Assembly (NCBI GenBank): GCA_963757265.1
Contig: CAVWRA010000006.1
Coordinates: forward strand, 3,063,439 to 3,127,438
Direction of reading: 5' to 3'
DNA: 64,000 nt
Source of the DNA: CAIVVT01 sp963757265
GTDB taxonomy: Bacteria; Acidobacteriota; Terriglobia; Bryobacterales; Bryobacteraceae
Each line of letters begins with the position of its first letter. Position 1 is the first letter of the stretch. Both the position numbers and the translations under genes were made by a program. Shown piece after piece: positions 8,358-16,583 of this stretch. The notes below the pieces were generated by a model that worked only from the letters and a program-made list of their open reading frames with translations, was not told the DNA's origin and searched no databases.

Positions 8358-9685
8358 TCTCGCGGCTCAACCTGACAGAGACTCCGGGGTGCTTCGAAGA
8401 AGATGGCATGGGCGATCTGGACCGCTGTGTCCATGGTGTATTGTCCCTGCCCGATCTTTTCGGCCAGCACGCGCGCCAGTTGCTTGCGGACGATCACAGC
8501 CTTGGCATAGGCCCAGTCGGCGCAGTAGGCGTCCGAGAGGAAGCCCACCTGTTTGTTGACGGGCAGCATCTCCAGGCGGGTCGCGATCACCTGGCGGATG
8601 AACTGGGGGAAGAAGTTGTGCCACCAGTAGCCGGCCAGCGAGAAATTCGGCAGTTCCCGGCAAAAGGTGCACAGCGTCTGGTTGGCGTGGACGCTCGACA
8701 CATGGCACTGGAAGTTGAGCCGGGGGTGGAGCGCGATCAGATCGGCCAGCTGGCCGAGGGTGCGCTGGTTGATGCGGCTGGCGGTCTCAAACGGCAGCGG
8801 GTCCGCTGCCAGAGAGAATTGGAACAAGAATGGTTCGCCGCGCCGCTCCAGCCGCTGCAGATAGTGCTCGATGACATAGTTGGCGTAGATATCGCGTTCC
8901 GCTGCGCCCGCAGTGTCGCGCCGGGCCAGGGCCTCGGCCATTTCCGCATCGCTCACCAGGCGGTAATCGATATCGGTCGAGAAGTGCTGGGCGGTGTTGA
9001 TTATCCGCGCGTAGGGAGTGGTCTCGTGGTAATGGTCGAGACAGTCATGCACGTCAGAAAGAGTCCGGATGGGCCGCGCAACGGCGGGGCGTGAGCCCAA
9101 CGTCACGGGCAGCGGCGGCTCGGGCTTTTCTTCCGTCCAGGTGCGTTCGAGTTCGTACAGCGCGGTATCGTACTCGCCCCACTGGCAGCGTGGGAAGAAG
9201 GCCCATTCCATGCTGTATTGGAATAGCTCGTCGGAGGCGCCGTCGCGGCCGCGCCAGAGTTCCGTGACTGTCCGCCGGATCTTGGCCCGATCCAGAATCT
9301 CAACCGCCCAGGGCTTGCCGGCACGCTCGCGGATGAGGCTGTCGAGCTCGAGCCAGTTGGCGGGAGTGATCGCATCCGTCCAGCCATACAGGTCGCTCAG
9401 AATCATGCGGACGCCCCAATAGCAGGAAGTGTTCTGGATGTACGGCAGGTAGGGAATTGCGCGTTCCAGGCGGGTGTGCGCCTCTTCGATGGAAGGATCC
9501 TCGCTCAGCCGCGCGCCATCCGGGCAGCCGGCGGAGTAGAGGTCGCTGATGACCATGTGATAGAGCAGGATGTCGTGGAGGCCGCGGGCTGAAAGATGCG
9601 CCGCGTCCATGTGCGTGTGCGCATCCAGAAGGGGCACCTCCAGAAGCGCTTGCTCCAATTCCGTGATGAGGTGTGGCTGGCTCAT
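8354..9685 (-). CDS. Uronate isomerase-like amidohydrolase-fold enzyme
   Basis: 443 aa, TIM-barrel metal enzyme. The N-terminal metal motif LLDAHTHMD (Asp21, His23, His25) is typical of the amidohydrolase superfamily. The C-terminal half carries WWHNFFPQFI and VGFLSDAYCADWAYAKAVIV, which match the uronate isomerase (UxaC) pattern of an active-site Asp followed by a kinked helix. UxaC interconverts glucuronate/fructuronate or galacturonate/tagaturonate. The sequence is divergent from classical UxaC, so the sugar is not certain. It is the last gene of a four-gene minus-strand operon with a kinase, an aldolase and a TIM-barrel isomerase. Confidence 0.72.
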   Translation of the reverse strand: MSQPHLITELEQALLEVPLLDAHTHMDAAHLSARGLHDILLYHMVISDLYSAGCPDGARLSEDPSIEEAHTRLERAIPYLPYIQNTSCYWGVRMILSDLYGWTDAITPANWLELDSLIRERAGKPWAVEILDRAKIRRTVTELWRGRDGASDELFQYSMEWAFFPRCQWGEYDTALYELERTWTEEKPEPPLPVTLGSRPAVARPIRTLSDVHDCLDHYHETTPYARIINTAQHFSTDIDYRLVSDAEMAEALARRDTAGAAERDIYANYVIEHYLQRLERRGEPFLFQFSLAADPLPFETASRINQRTLGQLADLIALHPRLNFQCHVSSVHANQTLCTFCRELPNFSLAGYWWHNFFPQFIRQVIATRLEMLPVNKQVGFLSDAYCADWAYAKAVIVRKQLARVLAEKIGQGQYTMDTAVQIAHAIFFEAPRSLCQVEPRD

Positions 9686-9698
9686 AGGTTCTCCGGTG

Positions 9699-10622
9699 TC
9701 AATGCGTGGATGAGAGCAGTTGATTCACGTCCGGCCTCGTCGGCAGATGTTCCCAGCCGCCGGGACGAGCGGCAAATGCAGCGGCCGCGGCGGCGGCGAA
9801 GCGCAGACATTCGATGGCCGGCTGCCCGGCGCTGAGAGCCATGGCATAAGCGCCGTGGAAGACGTCGCCGCACCCGGTCGTCTCTACCGTCGCGACGGGA
9901 ATGGCCGGCAAGTGGCGGACCGGCGCAGCGCTATCGGCACTCAGGTAATAACAGCCCTGCGCTCCACAGGTCACCGCGGTGCAGGCGCGGCGGCCGCGGT
10001 GCAGTTGGCGGACGATCTCCTCGTTCGAGGCCAGGCCGGTGTAGGCGGCTGCGAAATCGCGCGGCAGCAGGAGGTGGTCGGCCAGCGACATCATCGCCTC
10101 GATGCCGGCGGCGTCGATCCATTCCATGTCCATGACGACCGGCACGCGCAAGGCGTGGGCACATTCGGCGGCACGTATCATGGCCGGTGGATCGAACTGG
10201 TCCAGCAGCAGCACCCGGGCACTCGCAATCAGATTGTCGCCGATGTCCGGCCTTGGCAGCGGCGTCATGCGGCTCATGTCAAAGAATATGTTGCGGCTCC
10301 CGGTGCTCTGGTCAACGATGATAACGCTGTGCACCGGTCCGGACGAGGCGATGGCGCGCACGAACCGGCAATCGACGCCGTGCGCGCGCAGACCGGCCAG
10401 AGCAGCCATGGACAGCTCATCCTGGCCGAGGGCTCCGGCGTAGCTGCAAGAAGCGCCCAAGCGGCTCGCGGCCGCGAGCGCTGTCGCTACCTGTCCGCCG
10501 AGGGTGCGCCGCTCGCGGAGAATCATGGCCTTCCGGTCCGGCGGAGGATAACGCTCGACGTACACGAGATCGTCGATGGCGATGGTTCCCAGGCCGAGGA
10601 TGTCAAACTCCGGCGGTGGCAC
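9699..10622 (-). CDS. PfkB family sugar kinase
   Basis: 307 aa when started at the GTG at 10622, one base past the stop of the upstream aldolase gene; an ATG 66 bp upstream would add an Arg-rich tail unlike the family and overlap the aldolase, so I prefer the GTG. The ribokinase-like fold shows the N-terminal FDILGLGTIAIDDLVYVERYP, the GGQVATALAAASRLGA substrate/Gly-Gly region, and near the C-terminus ETTGCGDVFHGAYAMAL, the PfkB signature with the catalytic Asp (DTxGAGD in most members; the first Asp is Glu here). It would phosphorylate a hexose, ketose or nucleoside. The operon suggests a keto-sugar intermediate that is then split by the aldolase. Confidence 0.85.
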   Translation of the reverse strand: MPPPEFDILGLGTIAIDDLVYVERYPPPDRKAMILRERRTLGGQVATALAAASRLGASCSYAGALGQDELSMAALAGLRAHGVDCRFVRAIASSGPVHSVIIVDQSTGSRNIFFDMSRMTPLPRPDIGDNLIASARVLLLDQFDPPAMIRAAECAHALRVPVVMDMEWIDAAGIEAMMSLADHLLLPRDFAAAYTGLASNEEIVRQLHRGRRACTAVTCGAQGCYYLSADSAAPVRHLPAIPVATVETTGCGDVFHGAYAMALSAGQPAIECLRFAAAAAAAFAARPGGWEHLPTRPDVNQLLSSTH

Positions 10623-10623
10623 G

Positions 10624-11448
10624 TCAGTCGCGCAGGGCCGCCGGTTCCCGAGCAGAGAGTTCCTCCGCCGCCTGCGGGCTGGCGCCATCGTGAATCACCG
10701 CTTTGAAGGCCCGTACGGCGGCGGTAATGTCGGCCTCGCCCCAGATGTTACGGCCGATCGTCATCCCGCGGGCGCCGCTGTGCATCACTTCGGATGCCAT
10801 GACCAGCGCATCGGCGAGCGTGCGGGCCTTCGGCCCCCCGGCCGCCACCAGCGGGACCGGGCAGCCGCGGACGATCTGCGCGTAGCTGGCGACATCGCCG
10901 CAGTAGGGCGTCTTGATGACGTCAACGCCCACTTCGATCCCGCAGCGCACGGCCCAGGCAATATCCTCGGGCGCGTAACTGATATCCACGCCGTGGGCGC
11001 TGAACGTGCGCGGGTAAGTATGCAAAATCACGGGCATATCCCATGCTTCGGCCTGGCGCACGAAGTCGGCGACGCGGCGAATGTGTGCGGCCTCCGTCGC
11101 GCCGCGGACGAAACAGCACGTGGCGAAGGCATCCGCCCCCAGCCGTACAGCGTCTTCGGGCACGGCAATGAACTCGTCGGCCGTATCGTCGGGGCGCGCG
11201 GTCAGGCTCTGCAGGATCAGAGGAATCGTGCCGGCGTAGTGGCCCCAACAGCCCAGCGCGACGCCCTTGTTCATCGTGATGGCATCCGGTTTCCCAGCCA
11301 CGATCGCCGCTATCGTCTTCGGCAGGTCGGCCAGCCCGGGATGCATCGCGGTGTGATAACCCAGGAAATGATCCACCGCCACGGAACACAACCGGCCGGA
11401 AGGATGACCGAACAAGCGGCTTAGCCGAACCCTCTTCCCCAGTCCCAT
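10624..11448 (-). CDS. DhnA/FbaB-type class I aldolase
   Basis: 274 aa. The (beta/alpha)8 class I aldolase family DhnA/LsrF is indicated by VAVDHFLGY (residues 23-31), the Schiff-base lysine in VDVIKTPYCGD (Lys179), VAAGGPKA for phosphate binding, and the C-terminal GARGMTIGRNIWG. These enzymes cleave ketose phosphates such as fructose 1,6-bisphosphate, tagatose bisphosphate or autoinducer phosphates. Placement between a sugar isomerase and a PfkB kinase fits the order isomerise, phosphorylate, cleave. The preceding gene ends 150 bp upstream; the following kinase starts one base after this stop, suggesting translational coupling. Confidence 0.82.
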   Translation of the reverse strand: MGLGKRVRLSRLFGHPSGRLCSVAVDHFLGYHTAMHPGLADLPKTIAAIVAGKPDAITMNKGVALGCWGHYAGTIPLILQSLTARPDDTADEFIAVPEDAVRLGADAFATCCFVRGATEAAHIRRVADFVRQAEAWDMPVILHTYPRTFSAHGVDISYAPEDIAWAVRCGIEVGVDVIKTPYCGDVASYAQIVRGCPVPLVAAGGPKARTLADALVMASEVMHSGARGMTIGRNIWGEADITAAVRAFKAVIHDGASPQAAEELSAREPAALRD

Positions 11449-11599
11449 TTCTGCCCTCTCTCCCGGCGCGCCTCAAACCGAGTCGTTGCTGCGCGCGAGT
11501 TGCGTACTCGCCATGCCATGGCGCATGACATCAAAATTATATTCCGATTCGCGGCGGGCCCAGCTCAGGCTCTGAGCAAGCGTGGGGTCGGACCCCTTG

Positions 11600-12559
11600 T
11601 CAGGCCCACCAGATGGCGCCGGCTTTCTTGCGGATGAGAATCGGCCGCAGGAAGGCCGCGGCCTTCTCCAGGCCGTCTTCCACCGACATCAGGCTGTCTT
11701 CGTGCTCGATGGAGATCACGCCGTCGTAGCCTACCATCGCGAGCGTCGACACGAAGTCATTCCAGAACTCGGGCCCGTGCCCAAAGCCGACCGTGCGGAA
11801 AATCCACGATCGATGCGCTTCCTCGCTGTACGGTTTGGTGTCGAGAACGCCGTTGCGGAGCTTATTGGAATCGTAAATGCGCGTGTCCTTGGCGTGCACG
11901 TGGAAAATGGCGTCGCCCAGTTCCCGGACCGCCAGACAAGGATCGATCCCCTGCCAGAACAGGTGGCTCGGGTCGAAGTTGCATCCGATGTTCGCGCCGG
12001 CCTCGGCACGCAGGCGCAACAACGTCTCGGGCGAGTAAACGACGAAGCCAGGGTGCATCTCGAGGGCGATGCGGACCCCGTGGTCGCGCGCGAATCGGGC
12101 CTGTTCCCGCCAATACGGAATCACCTTCTCTTCCCACTGCCAGCGCAGGATGGCCGGATAGTCGGGCGGCCACGCGACCGTGACGAAGTTGGGGTACCGC
12201 GCGCTGTCCGAATCTCCGGGACAGCCGGAAAAATTAATGACAGTCTGCACTCCCAGCGCCTCGGCCAACAGGACCGTGCGACGATGGGTCTCGGCGTGCC
12301 TCGGGCCCACTTGCGGATCGGGATGCAGCACGTTGCCGGCGCACCCCAGAGCACTGATGATCAAACCGGCGTCATCCAATTTCTGCCGCAGTTCCCGCAG
12401 CCGGTCGGGCTGATCGAACCAGTCGCAGTGCACAAACCGTGGCGGGCCGTAGTTGCCGGTGGCGAACTCCAGCGCCTCAATGCCTAGCGGGCGGACCCGA
12501 CGGATCACCTCATCGAGACCGACGTCCGTGAACAGCGCAGTGTAAAGTCCGAGCTTCAT
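11600..12559 (-). CDS. Sugar phosphate isomerase/epimerase-like TIM barrel
   Basis: 319 aa, AP_endonuc_2/xylose-isomerase-like TIM barrel. The metal ligands can be read as Glu in IALEMHPGFVV, Asp/His in CNFDPSHLFWQG, His in HVHAKDTRI and Glu in ISIEHEDSLMS, the family's usual order. No signal peptide, so it acts in the cytoplasm. The ATG at 12559 has GAGG about 6 bp upstream. It heads the 12559-8354 minus-strand operon and probably converts the incoming sugar or inositol-like compound into the substrate of the downstream kinase and aldolase. The exact sugar cannot be read from the sequence. Confidence 0.82.
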   Translation of the reverse strand: MKLGLYTALFTDVGLDEVIRRVRPLGIEALEFATGNYGPPRFVHCDWFDQPDRLRELRQKLDDAGLIISALGCAGNVLHPDPQVGPRHAETHRRTVLLAEALGVQTVINFSGCPGDSDSARYPNFVTVAWPPDYPAILRWQWEEKVIPYWREQARFARDHGVRIALEMHPGFVVYSPETLLRLRAEAGANIGCNFDPSHLFWQGIDPCLAVRELGDAIFHVHAKDTRIYDSNKLRNGVLDTKPYSEEAHRSWIFRTVGFGHGPEFWNDFVSTLAMVGYDGVISIEHEDSLMSVEDGLEKAAAFLRPILIRKKAGAIWWA

Positions 12560-12608
12560 AGGGTCCTCTTCCTGATTCCGGTCATACGCTCAGGTTTCTT
12601 CAGGTATT

Positions 12609-12630
12609 GAATGCTCCTGCGGGAGCATTC
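12609..12630. repeat. Perfect stem-loop upstream of the sugar operon
   Basis: Nine-base arms gaatgctcc and ggagcattc close a TGCG loop. It lies 50 bp upstream of the isomerase start and has no T-run on either side. It could be an operator, an mRNA leader structure or a terminator remnant of the repeat region beyond it. Confidence 0.5.
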
Positions 12631-12992
12631 GAGTACAGGCCGATCCCTTCAAGAACTCCGCGCGCGTGAGGCTCTGCATAAGCTCTCTCCGGTCTCGTAT
12701 GGCTGGTATCTCAGCCGACATGCTCTAACGATTGCAGAACGGTGTCATCCAATGCAGACTCATGATATATTGCCGCCTCCGCCCAGCGCAAAATGCTAGC
12801 CTTTGCTCGACCTGTTGACCCCGCACAGGCATCGAACCGCAGCTGGCATCCAGGTCACTGCGCGGATCGCGCCGCCCTTGCTCACTCGTTTTCGCAGCCA
12901 ATGGGAGGATCGGAACGGCGCCTGGCGCGCCTACGCACAACGTGCGGCCGGCGGAATGAGTCCACGGACGCCTTCCGCCGGCGCAGGGGCGC

Positions 12993-13083
12993 GGATTGCA
13001 CGGGCGCACTTGTGCCGTAAATGGATGGTGATTCGGAGGGATTGCGGGCACAGTTGTGCCGTAAATGGTGGGCAATTCGGCGG
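12993..13083. repeat. Tandem direct repeat, about 46 bp x 2
   Basis: Unit 1 (12993-13038) and unit 2 (13039-13083) share ggattgc, then gggc, the identical core ttgtgccgtaaatgg and attcgg, with small indels. The shared core of 15 bp is exact. Such duplicated ends occur at termini of some insertion sequences, but no transposase is present. Confidence 0.65.
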
Positions 13084-13309
13084 AATTTCAAAAGATCAGA
13101 TTCGTAGGGCGGAGCAGTGCCCAGAGGGTGTCTTCCCAGCGCTGACCCTGGATGCTCCGCTTTGCACGACGGCTTGCCCCAGCTCGCAATGGCCTGGGGG
13201 CCCGCCACAACCCCGCTTTCCTGTGGGGTGGAAGATAGCGAATTTGTTCACGCGATCACTAGACCGGCCATCGCCCGTTCCGCCCTGGCCCGGATGTTCC
13301 ACCAAAAAT

Positions 13310-13458
13310 CGGCTGCGGCGCGCGATAGGGCCGCATCTACTTCGTTGCGCTGGGCCCAGGGGGCACCCCCCGTCCTCGACGTACTGCCAAGTACGCCTGC
13401 GGGCGTCCCGCAAGCGCGCCTTGTATCTACGGCCCTCTCAACGCGCCTCGCTGCGATC
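13310..13458. repeat. Palindromic REP/MITE-like element
   Basis: The left arm from about 13310 (ggctgcggcgcgcgataggg, then ccgcatctac) is an imperfect inverted copy of the right arm ending near 13458 (gtatctacggccctctcaac, then gcgcctcgctgcgatc). The centre is a perfect hairpin: cgtact (13380-13385), loop gcca, agtacg (13390-13395). The whole could fold into one long stem, as expected of a REP-type or miniature element. Confidence 0.6.
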
Positions 13459-13982
13459 GTGGTGCAACATCCGGGCTGGAGGATGGCGTTCAGGGTAATC
13501 GTCGAGCCACCCGGATCCCATCCTGGGGGATCGGACCGAAGTCCAGAAAGCCGGAAGGCTGCTACTCGAGGCCTTTCGCCGCCTGCGAGTGGGGCTGAGA
13601 TGCTGGCCAGCAATTGCTCTACCCGCAATCAGGAGATCATGGCGGGGCAAGCGGCGAGGCGGGGAGTCGTGCGGACAGCATTGATAAGACGCTGGAAATA
13701 ATCTCACCGCCGGCGTGACTGTATTTGGGCGGAGGGGCGGAATGGACGCGGATACAGGGACAGAGCGAGGTGTTTGGAGGGGCGAGGGGAACGTCTCAAG
13801 AAGTCAGCGATTGCGGGCAAGCTACCCGGATTGTGAGAGAGCATGCCCTCCGAAGCCACTACGTTCCAGATGCGAGTGCAGTCTCGACCTGCCTCCGGGG
13901 GCAGTGCTCAGACCCCAGTTTCCAGCGCGGGCTAGCCGTATGGTGCGCGGACGCGATCCTCGGAGCCCGCGCCATGCCGCCC

Positions 13983-14031
13983 GTCAGTGCCCGTGCGGTT
14001 GGCTCCGTCTCACGGAATTGGCGATTGCGTG
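13983..14031 (+). repeat. Dispersed 49-bp repeat, copy 1
   Basis: Aligned without gaps to the reverse complement of 41922-41970, it is identical at 39 of 49 positions, including an 11-bp exact block ctccgtctcac and gcccgtg. Both copies are intergenic and 28 kb apart. Found by eye. Confidence 0.6.
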
Positions 14032-14153
14032 CGAGTCTGTCGGAGATAGAAATTCCCCTACGTAGAACCAATAACATACGAGGATTTTTTCTTTGCGGAA
14101 TGTCTGTAAGTCGTTGATTCTAGGTTCATCAAAATCTATCTCCGACAGACTCG
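14032..14153. repeat. Perfect 19-bp inverted repeat flanking an AT-rich loop
   Basis: The arm cgagtctgtcggagataga (14032-14050) is exactly inverted at 14135-14153. The 84 bp between them are AT-rich against a high-GC background. The right arm ends 45 bp before the orphan nuclease-like gene at 14199. The arms could be terminal inverted repeats of a small element, an operator, or a transcribed hairpin. Confidence 0.7.
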
Positions 14154-14198
14154 TGCGCTGCCCCCGGATTGGCCAGGTTTGGCCGCCGATAAGCAAGA

Positions 14199-14942
14199 AT
14201 GGAGGCCCACGTGGACGCCACTGTCAAGGACCAGGCCCTGGAGTTTCTCAGAGAGTTGGAAAAGACGCTGAATAGGCAACTGCCCGGCCCCTCCGAAATG
14301 GGGGCTTGGATTCGGAGCACGGTCAAAGCGGCGAAGACGGACGATAAGCAGAAGCATTTGCGCCTTCCTGAGTCCGCCTTCCTCAATGGGCAGGCTCTTC
14401 CGGTGCTTTTCGACTTACTGAAGTCCTATGCTGGATTGTCCGGTGAGCAGGCTCAGCAGGCGTTGCTCAGCGAGTACCACCGGAGCACGCCGGCCATCTC
14501 TCGGCAGTCGCCTATGTGGTGGGAGCGCCATCCCTTTCGAAAGGTCCTAGGCGCCCGCGCCATCGACATTTACCAGGGTTGGACGGACCCTGAGAAAGGT
14601 GGTGCCTTGACACAGAGCTGGCCGGATTTCTCCCTTCGGGATCCGTTTCCGCATTCCATCCTGTTCGAAGGGAAATACTTCCCAAGCGGCTCGCCGGAAT
14701 ATGCCCAACGGGAGCTGGTCAAGGGTATCTATCAGGCTTTCTTCTACCGCGGCCTGCCTCGTCTCGCTGCAACCGAGAGGCATCCGGAATGGAGCTACGA
14801 CCACGCCTGTCTCATGGCCTATGACGCTTCGCCCACGGGAGCCCTCGCTGCAGCGTGGGCAGCCCTTCATGCCCAATCTCGCCGCAGCTTTTGGGAAGGC
14901 GCGAACGTGTACGTCATGATCCTCCGTGGTTCGGGCACGTGA
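14199..14942 (+). CDS. Orphan PD-(D/E)XK nuclease-like protein
   Basis: 247 aa. The segment from residue 142 reads P-D-(x13)-E-G-K: Pro142-Asp143, then Glu157-Gly158-Lys159 inside SILFEGKYF, which matches the PD-(D/E)XK nuclease motif spacing, with a hydrophobic strand before the EGK. The rest (an N-terminal helical part, then a mixed region) is not a family I recognise. No methyltransferase sits beside it, although a 23-residue methylase-like remnant occurs 34 kb away. Flanked upstream by inverted repeats and downstream by a minus-strand cupin gene. Likely acquired horizontally. A restriction-endonuclease-like role is inference from the motif alone. Confidence 0.6.
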   Translation: MEAHVDATVKDQALEFLRELEKTLNRQLPGPSEMGAWIRSTVKAAKTDDKQKHLRLPESAFLNGQALPVLFDLLKSYAGLSGEQAQQALLSEYHRSTPAISRQSPMWWERHPFRKVLGARAIDIYQGWTDPEKGGALTQSWPDFSLRDPFPHSILFEGKYFPSGSPEYAQRELVKGIYQAFFYRGLPRLAATERHPEWSYDHACLMAYDASPTGALAAAWAALHAQSRRSFWEGANVYVMILRGSGT

Positions 14943-14978
14943 ATCCGGGAATCCGGAATCCGGGTTTGGAATTCGGGT

Positions 14979-15374
14979 TCAGGCGCCGTATTGTTCGTCG
15001 CTGACGTGCTCCAGCCACTCGACGGCCTTGCCGTCCAGCTGCTCCTGGATGGCGATATGGGTCATAGCCGTAGTTGGCGTCGCCCCATGCCAGTGCTTCT
15101 CAGCGGGAGGAAACCAGATCACATCACCCGGCCGGATCTCCTCCAGCGGCCCACCCCAACGCTGCACCCGGCCGCAACCGGCCGTCACGATGAGGGTCTG
15201 GCCGAGTGGGTGGGTGTGCCACGCGGTCCGGGCGCCGGGCTCGAAGGTGACATTGGCACCGAAAGCGCGCGCCGGTGCGGGCGGATGGAACAGCGGGTCA
15301 ATGCGTACCGTGCCGGTGAAATACTCTGCCGGTCCTTTGCCGGAGGGCTGTGAGCCACTTTTCTTGATTTCCAT
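14979..15374 (-). CDS. Small cupin domain protein
   Basis: 131 aa single cupin. The first metal motif appears as AWHTHPLGQTLIV and the second as IRPGDVIWFPPAEKHWHG, so the metal-binding His/Glu-type residues of the double-stranded beta helix are present. Proteins of this size often accompany carboxymuconolactone decarboxylase-like proteins or aldo/keto reductases; here it follows an aldo/keto reductase by 27 bp on the same strand, suggesting co-transcription. The metabolic role is not defined. Confidence 0.85.
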   Translation of the reverse strand: MEIKKSGSQPSGKGPAEYFTGTVRIDPLFHPPAPARAFGANVTFEPGARTAWHTHPLGQTLIVTAGCGRVQRWGGPLEEIRPGDVIWFPPAEKHWHGATPTTAMTHIAIQEQLDGKAVEWLEHVSDEQYGA

Positions 15375-15401
15375 TTCTCAAGGCTCCCGCTCGGCGGCCG
15401 C

Positions 15402-16400
15402 TCAGCGACCGGTCAATCGCTCCATCTTCTCAGGGTAGCGAGCGCCTTGCACCGTGATCTTCGAGGCGGCGACATCGATGTCTCGCAGATCGTCGGGCGT
15501 GAGCTCGACTGACAGTGCCCCGATGTTCTCGTCCAGGCGATGCAGCTTTGTAGTGCCCGGAATCGGGACCATCCACGGCTTCTGGGCCAGCAGCCAGGCG
15601 AGCGCGATCTGGGCCGGTGTGGCCTGCTTCCGTGCGGCGATGCCGGCGAGCAGATCGATGAGAGCCTGATTCGCCTTGAGAGCCTCCGGCGTGAAGCGCG
15701 GCAGGGTGCTGCGGAAGTCCGAGCTGTCGAACTTCGCGTCTGCGTCGATCTTGCCCGTGAGGAAGCCCTTGCCCAACGGACTGTAGGGGACGAGGCCGAT
15801 GCCGAGTTCCTCGAGCGTCGGAATGACCTCCGCTTCCGGCCGTCTGAACCACAGCGAGTACTCGTTCTGCAGCGCCGCGACGGGCTGGACGGCGTGGGCG
15901 CGACGGATGGTCTGCACGCCCGCTTCGGACAGGCCGAAGTGCTTGACCTTGCCCGCGTGAATCAGGTCCTTCACCGCCCCGGCTACGTCTTCGATAGGCA
16001 CGTCCGGGTCAACCCGATGCTGATAGAGCAAGTCGATGACGTCAACCTTGAGCCGCCTGAGCGAGCCCTCAACAGCTAGCCTGATGTGCTCCGGCCGGCT
16101 GTTCAGGCCTGCCGCTCCCGGCCGATTATCGCTGCCGCTCAGATCGAATCCGAATTTGGTGGCGATGACAATCTGCTTGCGGAAGGGAGCGAGGGCTGCG
16201 CCCACGAGCTCCTCGTTTGTGAACGGGCCGTAGACCTCGGCAGTGTCGAAGAACGTAATACCGCGTTCCACGGCGGCCCGCAGAAGAGCAGTCATCTCCT
16301 GCTTGTCTTTGGGCGGGCCGTAGGAAAAGCTCATGCCCATGCATCCGAGCCCGAGAGCCGAAACTTCCAGGTTGCTTTTTCCGAGTTTGCGCTTCTGCAT
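15402..16400 (-). CDS. Aldo/keto reductase
   Basis: 332 aa, full-length for the family. The catalytic tetrad is visible: Asp and Tyr in FFDTAEVYGP, Lys in VIATKFGF, His in LLYQHRVDP. The C-terminal NADPH-binding region reads VPIPGTTKLHRLDENIGAL. It is close to the YdhF/AKR13-type oxidoreductases that reduce aldehydes and ketones with NADPH in the cytoplasm. It precedes the cupin gene by 27 bp in a two-gene unit. Physiological substrate unknown. Confidence 0.92.
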   Translation of the reverse strand: MQKRKLGKSNLEVSALGLGCMGMSFSYGPPKDKQEMTALLRAAVERGITFFDTAEVYGPFTNEELVGAALAPFRKQIVIATKFGFDLSGSDNRPGAAGLNSRPEHIRLAVEGSLRRLKVDVIDLLYQHRVDPDVPIEDVAGAVKDLIHAGKVKHFGLSEAGVQTIRRAHAVQPVAALQNEYSLWFRRPEAEVIPTLEELGIGLVPYSPLGKGFLTGKIDADAKFDSSDFRSTLPRFTPEALKANQALIDLLAGIAARKQATPAQIALAWLLAQKPWMVPIPGTTKLHRLDENIGALSVELTPDDLRDIDVAASKITVQGARYPEKMERLTGR

Positions 16401-16583
16401 TGTGTCTCCTTCGAGGTGATGTTGGCAGGCTCGTTCCAGAACGAGAACAGCCTGGCACGTCCCAGTGCGATTTCACTCAATTTTACGAGAAAGCGATGCG
16501 GGGCGAACTTCCGGCGCCTTCCGTTTACAGTTTGTTCAGGGAGCGAATCGACGTCAATTCGCCGACGCGATACACTATTCCCC

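Larger units (their letters stand above)
12631..14198. other. 1.57-kb gene-poor stretch with several repeats
   Basis: Open frames here up to 231 codons (12803-13498) show Arg/Pro/Ser-rich translations with no recognisable family and overlap each other in several frames, so none is called. What can be seen instead is a tandem 46-bp repeat, a 150-bp palindromic element, a 49-bp copy of a dispersed repeat and a long inverted repeat, each listed separately. The stretch looks like a landing zone for mobile or decayed DNA between the sugar operon and an orphan nuclease-like gene. Confidence 0.6.

Noticed and set aside
12803..13498. 231-codon plus-strand frame in the repeat zone
   Set aside because: Composition is Pro/Arg/Ser-rich, it overlaps other frames and it crosses the tandem repeat and palindromic element, so it is probably not coding.
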